This document shows positions 16,817 through 25,299 of a stretch of DNA of 64,000 bases, piece after piece. Made by a program: the position numbers and the translations under genes. The DNA comes from an uncultured Clostridia bacterium (GTDB taxonomy: Bacteria > Bacillota > Clostridia > Lachnospirales > Lachnospiraceae), in NCBI GenBank assembly GCA_948467395.1, contig CAOKDX010000001.1:310001-374000 (forward strand), given 5' to 3'. Below the pieces are notes generated by a model. The model worked only from the letters and a program-made list of their open reading frames with translations. It was not told where the DNA came from and did no database searches. Position 1 is the first letter of the stretch. Each line of letters opens with the position of its first letter.

Positions 16817-18151
16817 ATGACGGAATATTTGACAGGCAGTACACAGAAGGCTGCACGGGAGCTATCGGAGATCCTGGCAGGCGGATACGAGGGCAGGGAG
16901 GTCTGCGTCAATGGAGCCATTCACAAGATCCGTGACATGGGAGACGTGGTGTTTATCATTTTGCGGAAACGGGAAGGGCTGGTTCAGACGGTATACGAGA
17001 CGGGAATGACGGATATTCCCTTGAGAGAGTTGATGGAGGAGATGGCGGTAGAGGTAAGAGGGCTTGTGGTGCGGGAGGACAGGGCGCCGCACGGCTTTGA
17101 ACTGCGGCTGCAGACCGTCAGGATCCTTTCCTGTCCGGCACAGGTCATGCCGGTGGCTGTCAACAAGTGGAACATGAATACCTCATTGGAGACCCGGCTT
17201 GATCTCCGGCCCCTGACTCTGCGGAATATAAGGGAACGTGCCAAATTCCGGATCCAGGAGGGAATCCTGCGGGGATTCCGGGGATTTCTCCATAACCAGG
17301 GCTTCACGGAGATCCATTCGCCGAAGATCGGAGCCCGGGGGGCGGAGGGCGGTGCGAACCTGTTCCGGCTGGATTATTTTCACAAGCATGCTGTTCTGGC
17401 ACAGAGTCCGCAGTTCTACAAGCAGATGATGGCGGGGGTTTATGACCGGGTATTTGAGACTGCGCCGGTGTTCCGCGCCGAGAAGCACAATACGAAGAGG
17501 CATCTGAATGAATATACCTCGCTGGACTTTGAGATGAGCTACATCGACAGCTTTGAGGATATTATGGAGATGGAGACGGGATTTCTTCAGTATACCATGA
17601 AGCTTTTGGAGAAGGAGTATAAGAGGGAGCGGGAGCTTCTGGATGTGGTGCTTCCCAAAGTGGACCGGATCCCCCAGGTCCGGTTTGACCGGGCAAAGGA
17701 ACTGGTGGCGGAGAAATATCACCGGAAGATCCGCAATCCCTTCGATCTGGAACCGGAGGAGGAGGCCCTGATCGGACGGTATTTCAAAGAGGAGATGGGG
17801 GCAGATTTTGTCTTTGTGACACACTATCCCTCGAAGAAACGTCCCTTTTACGCCATGGATGATCCGGAGAACCCGGCTTATACGCTGAGCTTCGATCTGC
17901 TTTTTCAGGGATTGGAGGTCACCACGGGGGGACAGCGTATCCACGATTACCAGATGCTGATGGATAAAATGGCGGACCGGGGTATGACGGATGAGGGAAT
18001 GGAGCAGTATTTGATGATATTCCGGCATGGCATGCCCCCGCACGGCGGACTTGGCATCGGACTGGAACGGCTGACCATGAAGCTGCTGGGGGAAGAAAAT
18101 GTAAGGGAGACGACGCTGTTCCCCAGGGACATTAACCGCCTGGAGCCATAA
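16817..18151 (+). CDS. aspS: Archaeal-type aspartate--tRNA(Asp/Asn) ligase
   Basis: 444 residues, the length of the archaeal-type enzyme; bacterial AspRS is about 590 with an inserted domain. An N-terminal OB fold for the anticodon (about 1-110) precedes the class II catalytic core: motif 2 region FRAEKHNTKRHLNE, the TEGG-like AEGGANLF, and motif 3 GLGIGLERL. It charges tRNA with aspartate. With an Asn-type T-box upstream and gatCAB downstream, it most likely makes Asp-tRNA(Asn) for amidation, either as a non-discriminating or tRNA(Asn)-dedicated enzyme. Strong similarity in order to the transamidation operon described in Clostridium acetobutylicum. An asparaginyl-tRNA synthetase was considered, but the motifs fit AspRS better. 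Confidence 0.92.
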   Translation: MTEYLTGSTQKAARELSEILAGGYEGREVCVNGAIHKIRDMGDVVFIILRKREGLVQTVYETGMTDIPLRELMEEMAVEVRGLVVREDRAPHGFELRLQTVRILSCPAQVMPVAVNKWNMNTSLETRLDLRPLTLRNIRERAKFRIQEGILRGFRGFLHNQGFTEIHSPKIGARGAEGGANLFRLDYFHKHAVLAQSPQFYKQMMAGVYDRVFETAPVFRAEKHNTKRHLNEYTSLDFEMSYIDSFEDIMEMETGFLQYTMKLLEKEYKRERELLDVVLPKVDRIPQVRFDRAKELVAEKYHRKIRNPFDLEPEEEALIGRYFKEEMGADFVFVTHYPSKKRPFYAMDDPENPAYTLSFDLLFQGLEVTTGGQRIHDYQMLMDKMADRGMTDEGMEQYLMIFRHGMPPHGGLGIGLERLTMKLLGEENVRETTLFPRDINRLEP

Positions 18152-18190
18152 AAGGGCCGGGTAACAGGAAAAAAAGACTGGGAGGAAGCT

Positions 18191-18484
18191 ATGGCAAATA
18201 AAATATCAGATGAAACAATCGAGTATGTGGGTATTCTGGCGAAGCTTGACCTGTCGTCGGAAGAGAGGGAACAGGCCAAAAGAGATATGGAAAAAATGCT
18301 GGATTACATTGACAAATTAAATGAGCTGGATACCGGGGGAGTGGAACCAATGTCCCATGTGTTTTCTATAAATAATGTGTTCCGCAGCGATGAGGTAGTG
18401 AACGGCGACGACAGGGACAATATGCTTTTGAATGCGCCGAAGAAGAAAGAGGGCACCTATATGGTGCCAAAGACATTTGACTAG
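18191..18484 (+). CDS. gatC: Asp-tRNA(Asn)/Glu-tRNA(Gln) amidotransferase subunit C
   Basis: 97 residues, normal GatC size. The N-terminal YVGILAKLDLSSEE helix and the C-terminal FRSDEVV segment are conserved features. GatC wraps around the GatA-GatB interface and stabilises the complex. It follows aspS by 39 bases with its own GGAGG site and is followed by gatA, the standard order. Confidence 0.96.
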   Translation: MANKISDETIEYVGILAKLDLSSEEREQAKRDMEKMLDYIDKLNELDTGGVEPMSHVFSINNVFRSDEVVNGDDRDNMLLNAPKKKEGTYMVPKTFD

Positions 18485-18503
18485 GTAAGGAGGGCAGGGC
18501 TGT

Positions 18504-19952
18504 ATGAGCTTAATGAGTTTGACTGCCGTGGAGCTGGGCAGGAGGATAAAGGAGGGGGAGGTGACGGCAGTGGATGCCGCCCGAGAGGCGCTGGCGCAGA
18601 TCGGGGAAAAAGAGGACAGCATCCACAGCTTTGTTACGGTGAGGGAGGAAGGCGAGATTCTGGCGGATGCCGCCAGGGTGCAGAAGCAGATTGAAGAGGG
18701 GCTGGTTTCCGGTCCCCTTGCGGGGGTGCCGGCGGCGCTGAAGGATAATCTGTGTACGGAGGGTGTTCTTACTACATGCAGTTCGAGGATGCTTGCCGGC
18801 TTTAAGCCGGCTTACACAGCGGAGGCGGTGAGAAACCTGCAGCGGGCAGGCGTCGTGGTGATCGGCAAGACAAATATGGATGAGTTTGCCATGGGAAGTA
18901 CGACAGAGACATCCGCCTTTGGCGTCACAAGAAATCCACACAACACAGAACATGTGCCCGGGGGCTCCTCCGGGGGCTCCTGTGCCGCGGTGGCAGCCGG
19001 GGAATGTTCCTTTGCGCTTGGTTCGGATACCGGGGGTTCGATCCGTCAGCCCAGCTCCTATTGCGGCGTCACGGGAATGAAGCCTACCTATGGCACAGTG
19101 TCCCGCTATGGTCTGATCGCCTACGGTTCATCCCTGGACCAGATCGGCCCCATCGGCAGGGATGTGACGGACTGCGCCGCCATACTGGAGGCGATCTCTT
19201 CGCATGATAGTAAGGACAGCACCAGCATACGGCGGGAGGACACGGATTTTACCACTGCCCTGACGGAGGATGTAAAGGGGATGCGCATCGGTATCCCAAG
19301 GGATTATTTTGGCCAGGGACTGGACAGTGAAGTGGCGGCAGCAGTGCTGGCAGCGGCAGGGGAGCTGGAGAGAGCGGGGGCGGAGCTGGAGGAATTTGAC
19401 CTGAGTCTTGTGGAATACGCCATACCAGCTTATTACGTCATCGCCTGCGCGGAGGCCAGCTCTAACCTGTCCCGGTTCGACGGTGTAAAATACGGTTACC
19501 GCACGGAGGACTGCCAGGGACTGCATGATATGTATAAAAAAACCCGTTCGGAAGGGTTCGGACCAGAGGTAAAGCGGCGGATCATGCTGGGATCCTTTGT
19601 CCTCAGCAGCGGTTACTATGATGCCTATTACCTGAAAGCCCTGCGCACAAAGGCGCTGATCAAAAAGGCCTTTGACCGGGCCTTTGAAAAATATGATGTG
19701 ATCCTGTCCCCGGCGGCGCCGTCCACAGCACCGAGGCTTGGGGAGAGCCTGGGGGATCCCATCCGGATGTATCTGGGGGATATCTATACGATATCGGTAA
19801 ATCTGGCGGGACTTCCGGCAATCACCGTCCCGTGCGGCAGAGACCATGCCGGACTGCCCATCGGCCTGCAGCTGATAGGGGATTGCTTCAGGGAGAAAAA
19901 TATTATTCGTGCGGCTTATACCTATGAACAGAGAAGGGGGTGCAGTAAATGA
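18504..19952 (+). CDS. gatA: Asp-tRNA(Asn)/Glu-tRNA(Gln) amidotransferase subunit A
   Basis: 482 residues. Amidase-signature enzyme with the catalytic Lys in ALKDNL (K80), the GGSSGGS stretch and the nucleophilic Ser region GSDTGGSIRQPSS. It releases ammonia from glutamine, which travels to GatB to convert Asp-tRNA(Asn) to Asn-tRNA(Asn), or Glu-tRNA(Gln) to Gln-tRNA(Gln). A second ATG nine bases downstream (18513) is also a possible start. The stop overlaps gatB by 4 bases. Confidence 0.97.
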   Translation: MSLMSLTAVELGRRIKEGEVTAVDAAREALAQIGEKEDSIHSFVTVREEGEILADAARVQKQIEEGLVSGPLAGVPAALKDNLCTEGVLTTCSSRMLAGFKPAYTAEAVRNLQRAGVVVIGKTNMDEFAMGSTTETSAFGVTRNPHNTEHVPGGSSGGSCAAVAAGECSFALGSDTGGSIRQPSSYCGVTGMKPTYGTVSRYGLIAYGSSLDQIGPIGRDVTDCAAILEAISSHDSKDSTSIRREDTDFTTALTEDVKGMRIGIPRDYFGQGLDSEVAAAVLAAAGELERAGAELEEFDLSLVEYAIPAYYVIACAEASSNLSRFDGVKYGYRTEDCQGLHDMYKKTRSEGFGPEVKRRIMLGSFVLSSGYYDAYYLKALRTKALIKKAFDRAFEKYDVILSPAAPSTAPRLGESLGDPIRMYLGDIYTISVNLAGLPAITVPCGRDHAGLPIGLQLIGDCFREKNIIRAAYTYEQRRGCSK

Positions 19953-21382
19953 AGAAGCAGTATGAAACCGTGATTGGACTGGAGGTACATGTGGAGCTGG
20001 CCACGAAGACCAAAATATTCTGCGGCTGCTCCACTGCATTCGGGGGAGCGCCCAATACCCATACCTGTCCGGTGTGTACCGGCATGCCCGGGAGTCTGCC
20101 GGTTCTGAACAGACAGGTAGTGGAATATGCCATGGCGGTGGGGCTTGCCCTGAACTGTGACATCAACCGGTATTGTAAATTTGACCGGAAAAATTATTTC
20201 TACCCCGATAATCCTCAGAACTATCAGATCTCCCAGCTGTATCTTCCCATCTGCATCAACGGCAGCGTGGAGATTGAGACGGGGGCGGGCAGGAAGAAGG
20301 TGGGCATCCATGAGATCCATATGGAAGAGGATGCCGGAAAGCTCGTACACGATGACTGGGAGGACTGTTCCCTGGTGGATTACAACCGTTCCGGTGTGCC
20401 GCTGATCGAGATTGTATCCGAACCGGATATGAGGAGTGCCAAGGAGGTGATCGCCTATCTGGAAAAGCTCCGCATGACCATCCAGTATCTGGGAGCCTCA
20501 GACTGCAAGCTGAATGAGGGATCCATGCGGGCAGATGTCAATCTGTCGGTCCGGGAGGCGGGTTCTGATGAGTACGGAACCCGCACCGAGATGAAGAACC
20601 TGAATTCCTTTAAGGCCATTGCCAGGGTGATCGAGAATGAGAGGGAGCGCCAGATTGAGATTCTGGAGGAGGGCGGACGGGTGATTCAGGAGACCAGGCG
20701 CTGGGACGACAACAAAGAATATTCCTATGCCATGCGTTCCAAGGAGGACGCCCAGGATTATCGTTATTTCCCGGACCCGGATCTGCCCCCGGTGGTGATC
20801 TGTGAGGACTGGATTCGGGAAATTCAGGAGGCCCAGCCGGAATTTCAGGAAGAGAAGGCACAGCGGTATAAACGGGAATTTGATATACCGGATTACGATA
20901 TTTCCATTATTACAGCCAGCAAGAGGATGGCAGATATTTTTGAGGAAGCCGTGGCCGTCTGCCACAATCCCAAGAAGGTATCTAACTGGCTGATGGGGGA
21001 GACGATGCGCCTGCTGAAGGAGAGAGAGATGGATCCGGAGGATCTTTCCATCCTTCCGGAAAATCTGGCGAAGCTGATCCAGCTGACGGACAGCGGAGTC
21101 ATCAATTCCACTGTGGCTAAAGAAATTTTTGAGAAAATTTTCGAAGAAGATATTGACGTGGAGAAGTTTGTAGAGGATAATGGACTTGGGACTGTTAGTG
21201 ATGAGGGGGCCCTGCGTGATATCATCGGAAAGGTAATGGAAGAAAATCCCCAGTCTGTGGCGGATTTCAGGGCCGGGAAGAAAAAGGCCATGGGATTTCT
21301 GGTGGGACAGACCATGAAGGCGATGCAGGGCAAGGCAGATCCCGGTATGGTAAATCAAATTTTACAGGAGCTGCTGAACTGA
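19949..21382 (+). CDS. gatB: Asp-tRNA(Asn)/Glu-tRNA(Gln) amidotransferase subunit B
   Basis: 477 residues. N-terminal GatB kinase-like domain (GLEVHVELATKTKIFCGC; CPVCTGMPG; DRKNYFYPDNPQNYQISQ; HMEEDAGK) and a C-terminal YqeY-like tail (about 330-477). The Cys residues of CGCS and CPVC form the usual zinc site. It activates the carboxylate on the mischarged tRNA and transfers ammonia from GatA. Completes a full GatCAB operon. Confidence 0.97.
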   Translation: MKKQYETVIGLEVHVELATKTKIFCGCSTAFGGAPNTHTCPVCTGMPGSLPVLNRQVVEYAMAVGLALNCDINRYCKFDRKNYFYPDNPQNYQISQLYLPICINGSVEIETGAGRKKVGIHEIHMEEDAGKLVHDDWEDCSLVDYNRSGVPLIEIVSEPDMRSAKEVIAYLEKLRMTIQYLGASDCKLNEGSMRADVNLSVREAGSDEYGTRTEMKNLNSFKAIARVIENERERQIEILEEGGRVIQETRRWDDNKEYSYAMRSKEDAQDYRYFPDPDLPPVVICEDWIREIQEAQPEFQEEKAQRYKREFDIPDYDISIITASKRMADIFEEAVAVCHNPKKVSNWLMGETMRLLKEREMDPEDLSILPENLAKLIQLTDSGVINSTVAKEIFEKIFEEDIDVEKFVEDNGLGTVSDEGALRDIIGKVMEENPQSVADFRAGKKKAMGFLVGQTMKAMQGKADPGMVNQILQELLN

Positions 21383-21430
21383 TTTTGTCTGTACAGGGAG
21401 GCAGTGCCGAAAGAAAGAGAGGGGCTGCAT

Positions 21431-21772
21431 ATGATAGAGATGAGAAGAGAGAAGCGCTGGCCTGCGCAGCTGCATTTAGAAATTTCCTCCCTTTTTAAAC
21501 AGGATAATGTAAAGGTGGAGAATATCAATGCGCCGATCGAGGTCATCGATGTATCCAAGGCCGGGATCGGTTTCAAGACAGAGAGCGTTCTGCCCACCGG
21601 TTATTATTTTAATGCCAGGCTGGAGCTGGGGGGAGACAGTGCGCTGAATTGTGTTGTGCGCATTCTCCGGCAGCAGGACAAAGGCGATTATTTTATTTAT
21701 GGATGTGAGATCGTGGGGGCGGCGGCCATCATGGATTATGTTGTCAATGATTATGCTGCCACTCTGCAGTAA
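21431..21772 (+). CDS. PilZ-domain c-di-GMP-binding protein
   Basis: 113 residues from the ATG at 21431 (GAGGGG upstream); a GTG at 21404 sits too close to its purine stretch. The two c-di-GMP-binding signatures are present: RREKR near the N terminus and VIDVSKAGIGF later. A single PilZ domain with no other module would act as an adaptor that changes activity of a partner on c-di-GMP binding, often in motility or exopolysaccharide control. It follows gatB by 48 bases and may be read through from that operon; a terminator lies after it. Confidence 0.85.
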   Translation: MIEMRREKRWPAQLHLEISSLFKQDNVKVENINAPIEVIDVSKAGIGFKTESVLPTGYYFNARLELGGDSALNCVVRILRQQDKGDYFIYGCEIVGAAAIMDYVVNDYAATLQ

Positions 21773-21783
21773 ATGGGACAGAG

Positions 21784-21828
21784 AAGGCAATCCGGAGCAT
21801 GGTAGGGTGATCCGGACTGCCTTTTATT
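21784..21828 (+). terminator. Terminator after the PilZ gene
   Basis: AGGCA-TCCGGA (21785-21796, one A-C mismatch) pairs with TCCGGA-TGCCT (21811-21822), followed by TTTATTATTA. Confidence 0.85.
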
Positions 21829-21835
21829 ATTAGTA

Positions 21836-21873
21836 TAGTTCAACGTCGTCAGTTAAAACCCGCCGTTGAACTA
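21836..21873 (+). repeat. Inverted repeat in the lacLM leader
   Basis: TAGTTCAACG at 21836-21845 and its exact complement CGTTGAACTA at 21864-21873, 18 bases apart, end 8 bases before the GGAGGG ribosome site of lacL. It could be an operator for a sugar-responsive repressor or an mRNA hairpin. No U tract follows. A clear promoter for lacL was not found. Confidence 0.6.
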
Positions 21874-21890
21874 AGAAAACGGAGGGTATT

Positions 21891-23777
21891 ATGCAGGCTG
21901 AGATTACATGGCTGGACGATCCGGAGGTGTATCGGGTAAACCAGCTTCCGGCGCACAGCGATCATCGGTTTTATGCGGATGAAGAGGAGTGCCGGCAGGG
22001 AAATAGTTCCTTTAGCCAGTCGCTGAATGGCATGTGGCAGTTTTGCTTTTCCAAAAACGCCAGCGAGAGGCCGGTGGATTTTTACAGGGAGGACTATGAC
22101 ACGGCGTGGTTTGATGAAATCCGGGTTCCCGGGCATATTGAACTGGCGGGGTACGATAAGATCCAGTATATCAATGTAATGTATCCATGGGAAGGGCAGG
22201 ATTACCGGAGACCGGCAGGGACGCCCGCGGCAGAGAACCAGAGGAAGGATCTCTTCAGCGGTGCCGTGTACAATCCGGTGGGCTCTTACCGGCGGATTTT
22301 TGATCTGCCGGAGAATATGAGAGGGAAACGGATTTCTCTTTTCTTTGAGGGAGTGGAGCAGGCGGTGTATGTGTGGCTCAACGGTATCTTTATCGGTTAT
22401 GCGGAGGACAGCTTTACGCCGTCTGAATTTGACCTTACGGAGGCAGTCCGGGACACGGGGAATATACTGGCTGTGGAAGTACACAAACGCAGCACGGCGG
22501 CCTTTCTGGAGGATCAGGATTTCTTCCGGTTCTTTGGCATCTTCCGCAATGTATCACTGATCGCCAGACCGGATCTCCACCTGGAGGATCTCTGGATCCG
22601 TCCGCTTTACGAACCGGAGACGAGGAAGGGTGAGCTCCGGCTGCGGATGAAGTTTACCGGACAGACGGAAGGCGGCCGGGTGCAGGTAACGGTGAGGGAC
22701 GCCGGAGGAAAGACGTATCTGAAGGAAACACTTCCGGTACAGGAAACGGCAGAGGCGGCCTGGCAGATGCCGGAGCCGGTGGAGCCGTGGGACAACCATA
22801 ATCCCAGCCTGTATCATATGGAGCTTCTTCTGTACGGCGCAGGGGGAGAACGGATGGAGGTAATACCTTGGGAATTTGGTTTCCGCAGGATTGAGATCCG
22901 GGACAGGGTGATCCTTCTGAATGGCAGGAGAGTGGTGTTCTGCGGGGTGAACCGCCATGAGTGGAGCCCGGAGACGGGGCGCTGTATCGGGATGGAAGAG
23001 ATGGAATGGGATATGGCGTGCATGAAGAGGAATGAGATGAATGCCGTCCGCACCTGCCACTATCCGGATCAGATTCCCTGGTATGACATGTGTGACAGAA
23101 ATGGGATTTACATGATTGCAGAGACCAACCTTGAGACTCATGGCTCCTGGCAGAAATGGGGGAATATGGATGTCTCATGGAACCTGCCGGGCAGCTTCCC
23201 GGCGTGGCGGGAGGTGACCCTTGACCGCGCCCGGAGCAATTTTGAGGTATTCAAAAACCACACGGCGGTACTGATCTGGTCACTGGGAAACGAGTCCTAT
23301 GTGGGGGATGTGCTGGAGGAGATGAACCGCCTGTACAAGGAGTGGGATCCCGACCGCCTCGTACATTATGAGAGTGTGATCTATAACCGTGCCTATGAGG
23401 ATACGGTTTCTGATATTGAGTGCAGGATGTATGCGCCTCCGGGGGAGATCCGGAAATATCTCGATCACGATCCGAAGAAACCATTTGTCCTCAGTGAGTT
23501 TATGCACTGTATGGGAAACTCGGCCGGCGGGTTCCAGTCATATATGGAGCTGCTGGATGAGTACGAGATGTACCAGGGCGGATTTATATGGGATTTCATC
23601 GACCAGGCGCTGTATGTAACAGATCTGGCCACGGGACAAAAGGTTCTGCGCTACGGTGCGGATTTTGATGAGAGACCGGCGGATTACGAATTTTCCGGGG
23701 ATGGCGTCGTCTTTGCAGACCGCCGGGAAAAGCCGGCATTACAGGAGGTGAGATATCTTTATGGAAAATACCGCTGA
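21891..23777 (+). CDS. lacL: Beta-galactosidase large subunit (LacL, GH2)
   Basis: 628 residues, matching LacL of split beta-galactosidases. Domains in order: sugar-binding jelly roll (about 40-215), an immunoglobulin-like domain, and the TIM barrel (about 320-628). The acid/base Glu is in WSLGNES and the nucleophile Glu in FVLSEFMHCMGNS, so the active site lies wholly in this subunit. The C-terminal small domain of full-length LacZ is absent and is supplied by lacM, which overlaps by 17 bases. The same split and overlap is known in lactic-acid bacteria, so this is not a sequencing frameshift. Hydrolyses lactose and other beta-galactosides. No sugar transporter is adjacent. Confidence 0.93.
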   Translation: MQAEITWLDDPEVYRVNQLPAHSDHRFYADEEECRQGNSSFSQSLNGMWQFCFSKNASERPVDFYREDYDTAWFDEIRVPGHIELAGYDKIQYINVMYPWEGQDYRRPAGTPAAENQRKDLFSGAVYNPVGSYRRIFDLPENMRGKRISLFFEGVEQAVYVWLNGIFIGYAEDSFTPSEFDLTEAVRDTGNILAVEVHKRSTAAFLEDQDFFRFFGIFRNVSLIARPDLHLEDLWIRPLYEPETRKGELRLRMKFTGQTEGGRVQVTVRDAGGKTYLKETLPVQETAEAAWQMPEPVEPWDNHNPSLYHMELLLYGAGGERMEVIPWEFGFRRIEIRDRVILLNGRRVVFCGVNRHEWSPETGRCIGMEEMEWDMACMKRNEMNAVRTCHYPDQIPWYDMCDRNGIYMIAETNLETHGSWQKWGNMDVSWNLPGSFPAWREVTLDRARSNFEVFKNHTAVLIWSLGNESYVGDVLEEMNRLYKEWDPDRLVHYESVIYNRAYEDTVSDIECRMYAPPGEIRKYLDHDPKKPFVLSEFMHCMGNSAGGFQSYMELLDEYEMYQGGFIWDFIDQALYVTDLATGQKVLRYGADFDERPADYEFSGDGVVFADRREKPALQEVRYLYGKYR

Positions 23778-24720
23778 CAGGCTTCAGATCATCTTTGGAG
23801 ATGCGACGCTGGGGGTGAAGGGAGAGGGTTTCCGCTATATCTTTTCCTATGCCTCCGGGGGACTGGAATCCCTGCACGCCGGAGGGAAGGAATGGCTGTA
23901 CCGGACCCCGAAGCCAACCTTCTGGCGGGCCGTGACAGACAATGACAGAGGGAATGAATTTCCACTGCGCTCTGGTATGTGGCTGTCTGCCGATATGTTT
24001 ATCCGCACGGTGAAGAGACTGGTGCGGGTGGATGGAAGGGAGATCCCGCTTCCCATCGCCCCCGAGAATAACCAGTACGGGCAGGACTGTTTTGCAGAGG
24101 AGGTGGCAGTGACCTTTGTCTATGAGACCATTACCGTCCCGAGCACGATCGTTACCACAGCTTACCGGGTGGAAGCCGGCGGCAGGATACGGTGTGACGT
24201 CCACTATCAGGGAAGGCAGGGACTGCCGGAGCTGCCCGTGTTCGGCATGCGGTTTATTATGCCCACGGCGGCAGAGGGATACCGATACAAGGGGCTTTCC
24301 GGGGAGACCTATCCGGACCGCCGGGCAGGCGGCGTGGAAGGGATCTATGAGGTAAAGGGACTTCCGGTAACGCCGTATCTTGTGCCGCAGGAGTGCGGGA
24401 TGCATGTGGAGACGGAATGGCTGGAGGTCTGCCGGAAGACAGAGCTGGATAACCGCAGGAAGGAATGGAGAGAAACCGGGCTCCGGTTCCGTATGGTGGA
24501 CAGGCCCTTTGCGTTTTCCTGTCTCCCCTATACCGCGGAAGAACTGGAAAACGCCACCCATCAGGAGGAATTGCCGCCGGTGCGGCGGACCGTACTCTGC
24601 GTATTGGGAGCGGTGAGAGGCGTTGGCGGCATCGACAGCTGGGGGGCAGATGTGGAACGGGCTTACCGCATTAGCGGCGAAACGGATATCAGCTATTCAT
24701 TTACCATAGAAATATGTTGA
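23761..24720 (+). CDS. lacM: Beta-galactosidase small subunit (LacM)
   Basis: 319 residues, equal to the C-terminal domain of LacZ (Bgal_small_N). Early conserved features are KEWLYRTPKPTFWRAVTDNDRGN, seen as TFWRAVTDNDRG, and late ones include DRPFAFSCLPYTAEEL. It completes the substrate site and is required for activity with LacL. The ATG lies within the end of lacL (17-base overlap), with a GGAGGT-like site (ACAGGAGGTGAG) inside the lacL coding region upstream. It is followed by apt after 17 bases. Confidence 0.93.
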   Translation: MENTADRLQIIFGDATLGVKGEGFRYIFSYASGGLESLHAGGKEWLYRTPKPTFWRAVTDNDRGNEFPLRSGMWLSADMFIRTVKRLVRVDGREIPLPIAPENNQYGQDCFAEEVAVTFVYETITVPSTIVTTAYRVEAGGRIRCDVHYQGRQGLPELPVFGMRFIMPTAAEGYRYKGLSGETYPDRRAGGVEGIYEVKGLPVTPYLVPQECGMHVETEWLEVCRKTELDNRRKEWRETGLRFRMVDRPFAFSCLPYTAEELENATHQEELPPVRRTVLCVLGAVRGVGGIDSWGADVERAYRISGETDISYSFTIEIC

Positions 24721-24737
24721 GGAAACGGGAGGAGATC

Positions 24738-25277
24738 ATGGATAAGGACTATGGAAAGAAACTGGAGTCTTATGTGAGGAACATTCCGGATTTTCCGGAA
24801 GAGGGAATTATTTTTCGCGATATCACCACGGTGCTGCAGGACGCAGAGGGGCTGAGGCTTGCCATCGACGCCATGCTGGCGGAGTTAGAGGGCGTGGATT
24901 TTGATGTGGTAGTGGGAACGGAATCCAGGGGATTTATCTTTGGCGTTCCCATCGCCTACGCTCTCGGCAAACCATTTATCCCCTGCCGGAAGAAGGGGAA
25001 ACTCCCCTGTGAGACGGTGGCGGCCCAGTACGATCTGGAGTATGGGACGGCGGCCATCGAGCTGCACAGGGACTCCATCCAGCCAGGGCAGAGGGCCGTA
25101 CTGGTGGATGACCTTATCGCCACCGGCGGCACGATAGAAGCATGCGCCGGTCTGGTGGAACAGCTGGGGGGCACCGTGGAGAAGATCATATTTCTTATGG
25201 AACTGGCCGGGCTCCGGGGGCGGGAGAGGCTGAAGGACTATAATGTGGCTTCTATCATTACCTATGAGGGAAAATAG
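24738..25277 (+). CDS. apt: Adenine phosphoribosyltransferase
   Basis: 179 residues from the ATG at 24738, which has GGGAGGAG upstream; the longer frame from 24714 overlaps the lacM end without a good ribosome site. The PRPP-binding motif VLVDDLIATGGT and the adenine-site FRDITTVL and ESRGFIFG are present. Converts adenine and PRPP to AMP in purine salvage, in the cytoplasm. The next gene is a purine permease, which fits uptake plus salvage of adenine. Confidence 0.96.
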   Translation: MDKDYGKKLESYVRNIPDFPEEGIIFRDITTVLQDAEGLRLAIDAMLAELEGVDFDVVVGTESRGFIFGVPIAYALGKPFIPCRKKGKLPCETVAAQYDLEYGTAAIELHRDSIQPGQRAVLVDDLIATGGTIEACAGLVEQLGGTVEKIIFLMELAGLRGRERLKDYNVASIITYEGK

Positions 25278-25299
25278 CATACAAGAATGGAGGAGAATT

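Noticed and set aside
17183..18043. A 286-residue minus-strand frame in aspS
   Set aside because: A shadow of the coding strand with no ribosome site or domain.
16817..18151. Asparaginyl-tRNA synthetase, as the Asn T-box might suggest
   Set aside because: The motifs, the length and the HNTKRHLNE region match archaeal-type AspRS, and gatCAB follows.
21891..24720. A frameshift or sequencing error splitting lacZ
   Set aside because: The 17-base overlap, independent start with its own ribosome site, and the known LacL/LacM arrangement make two true subunits more likely.
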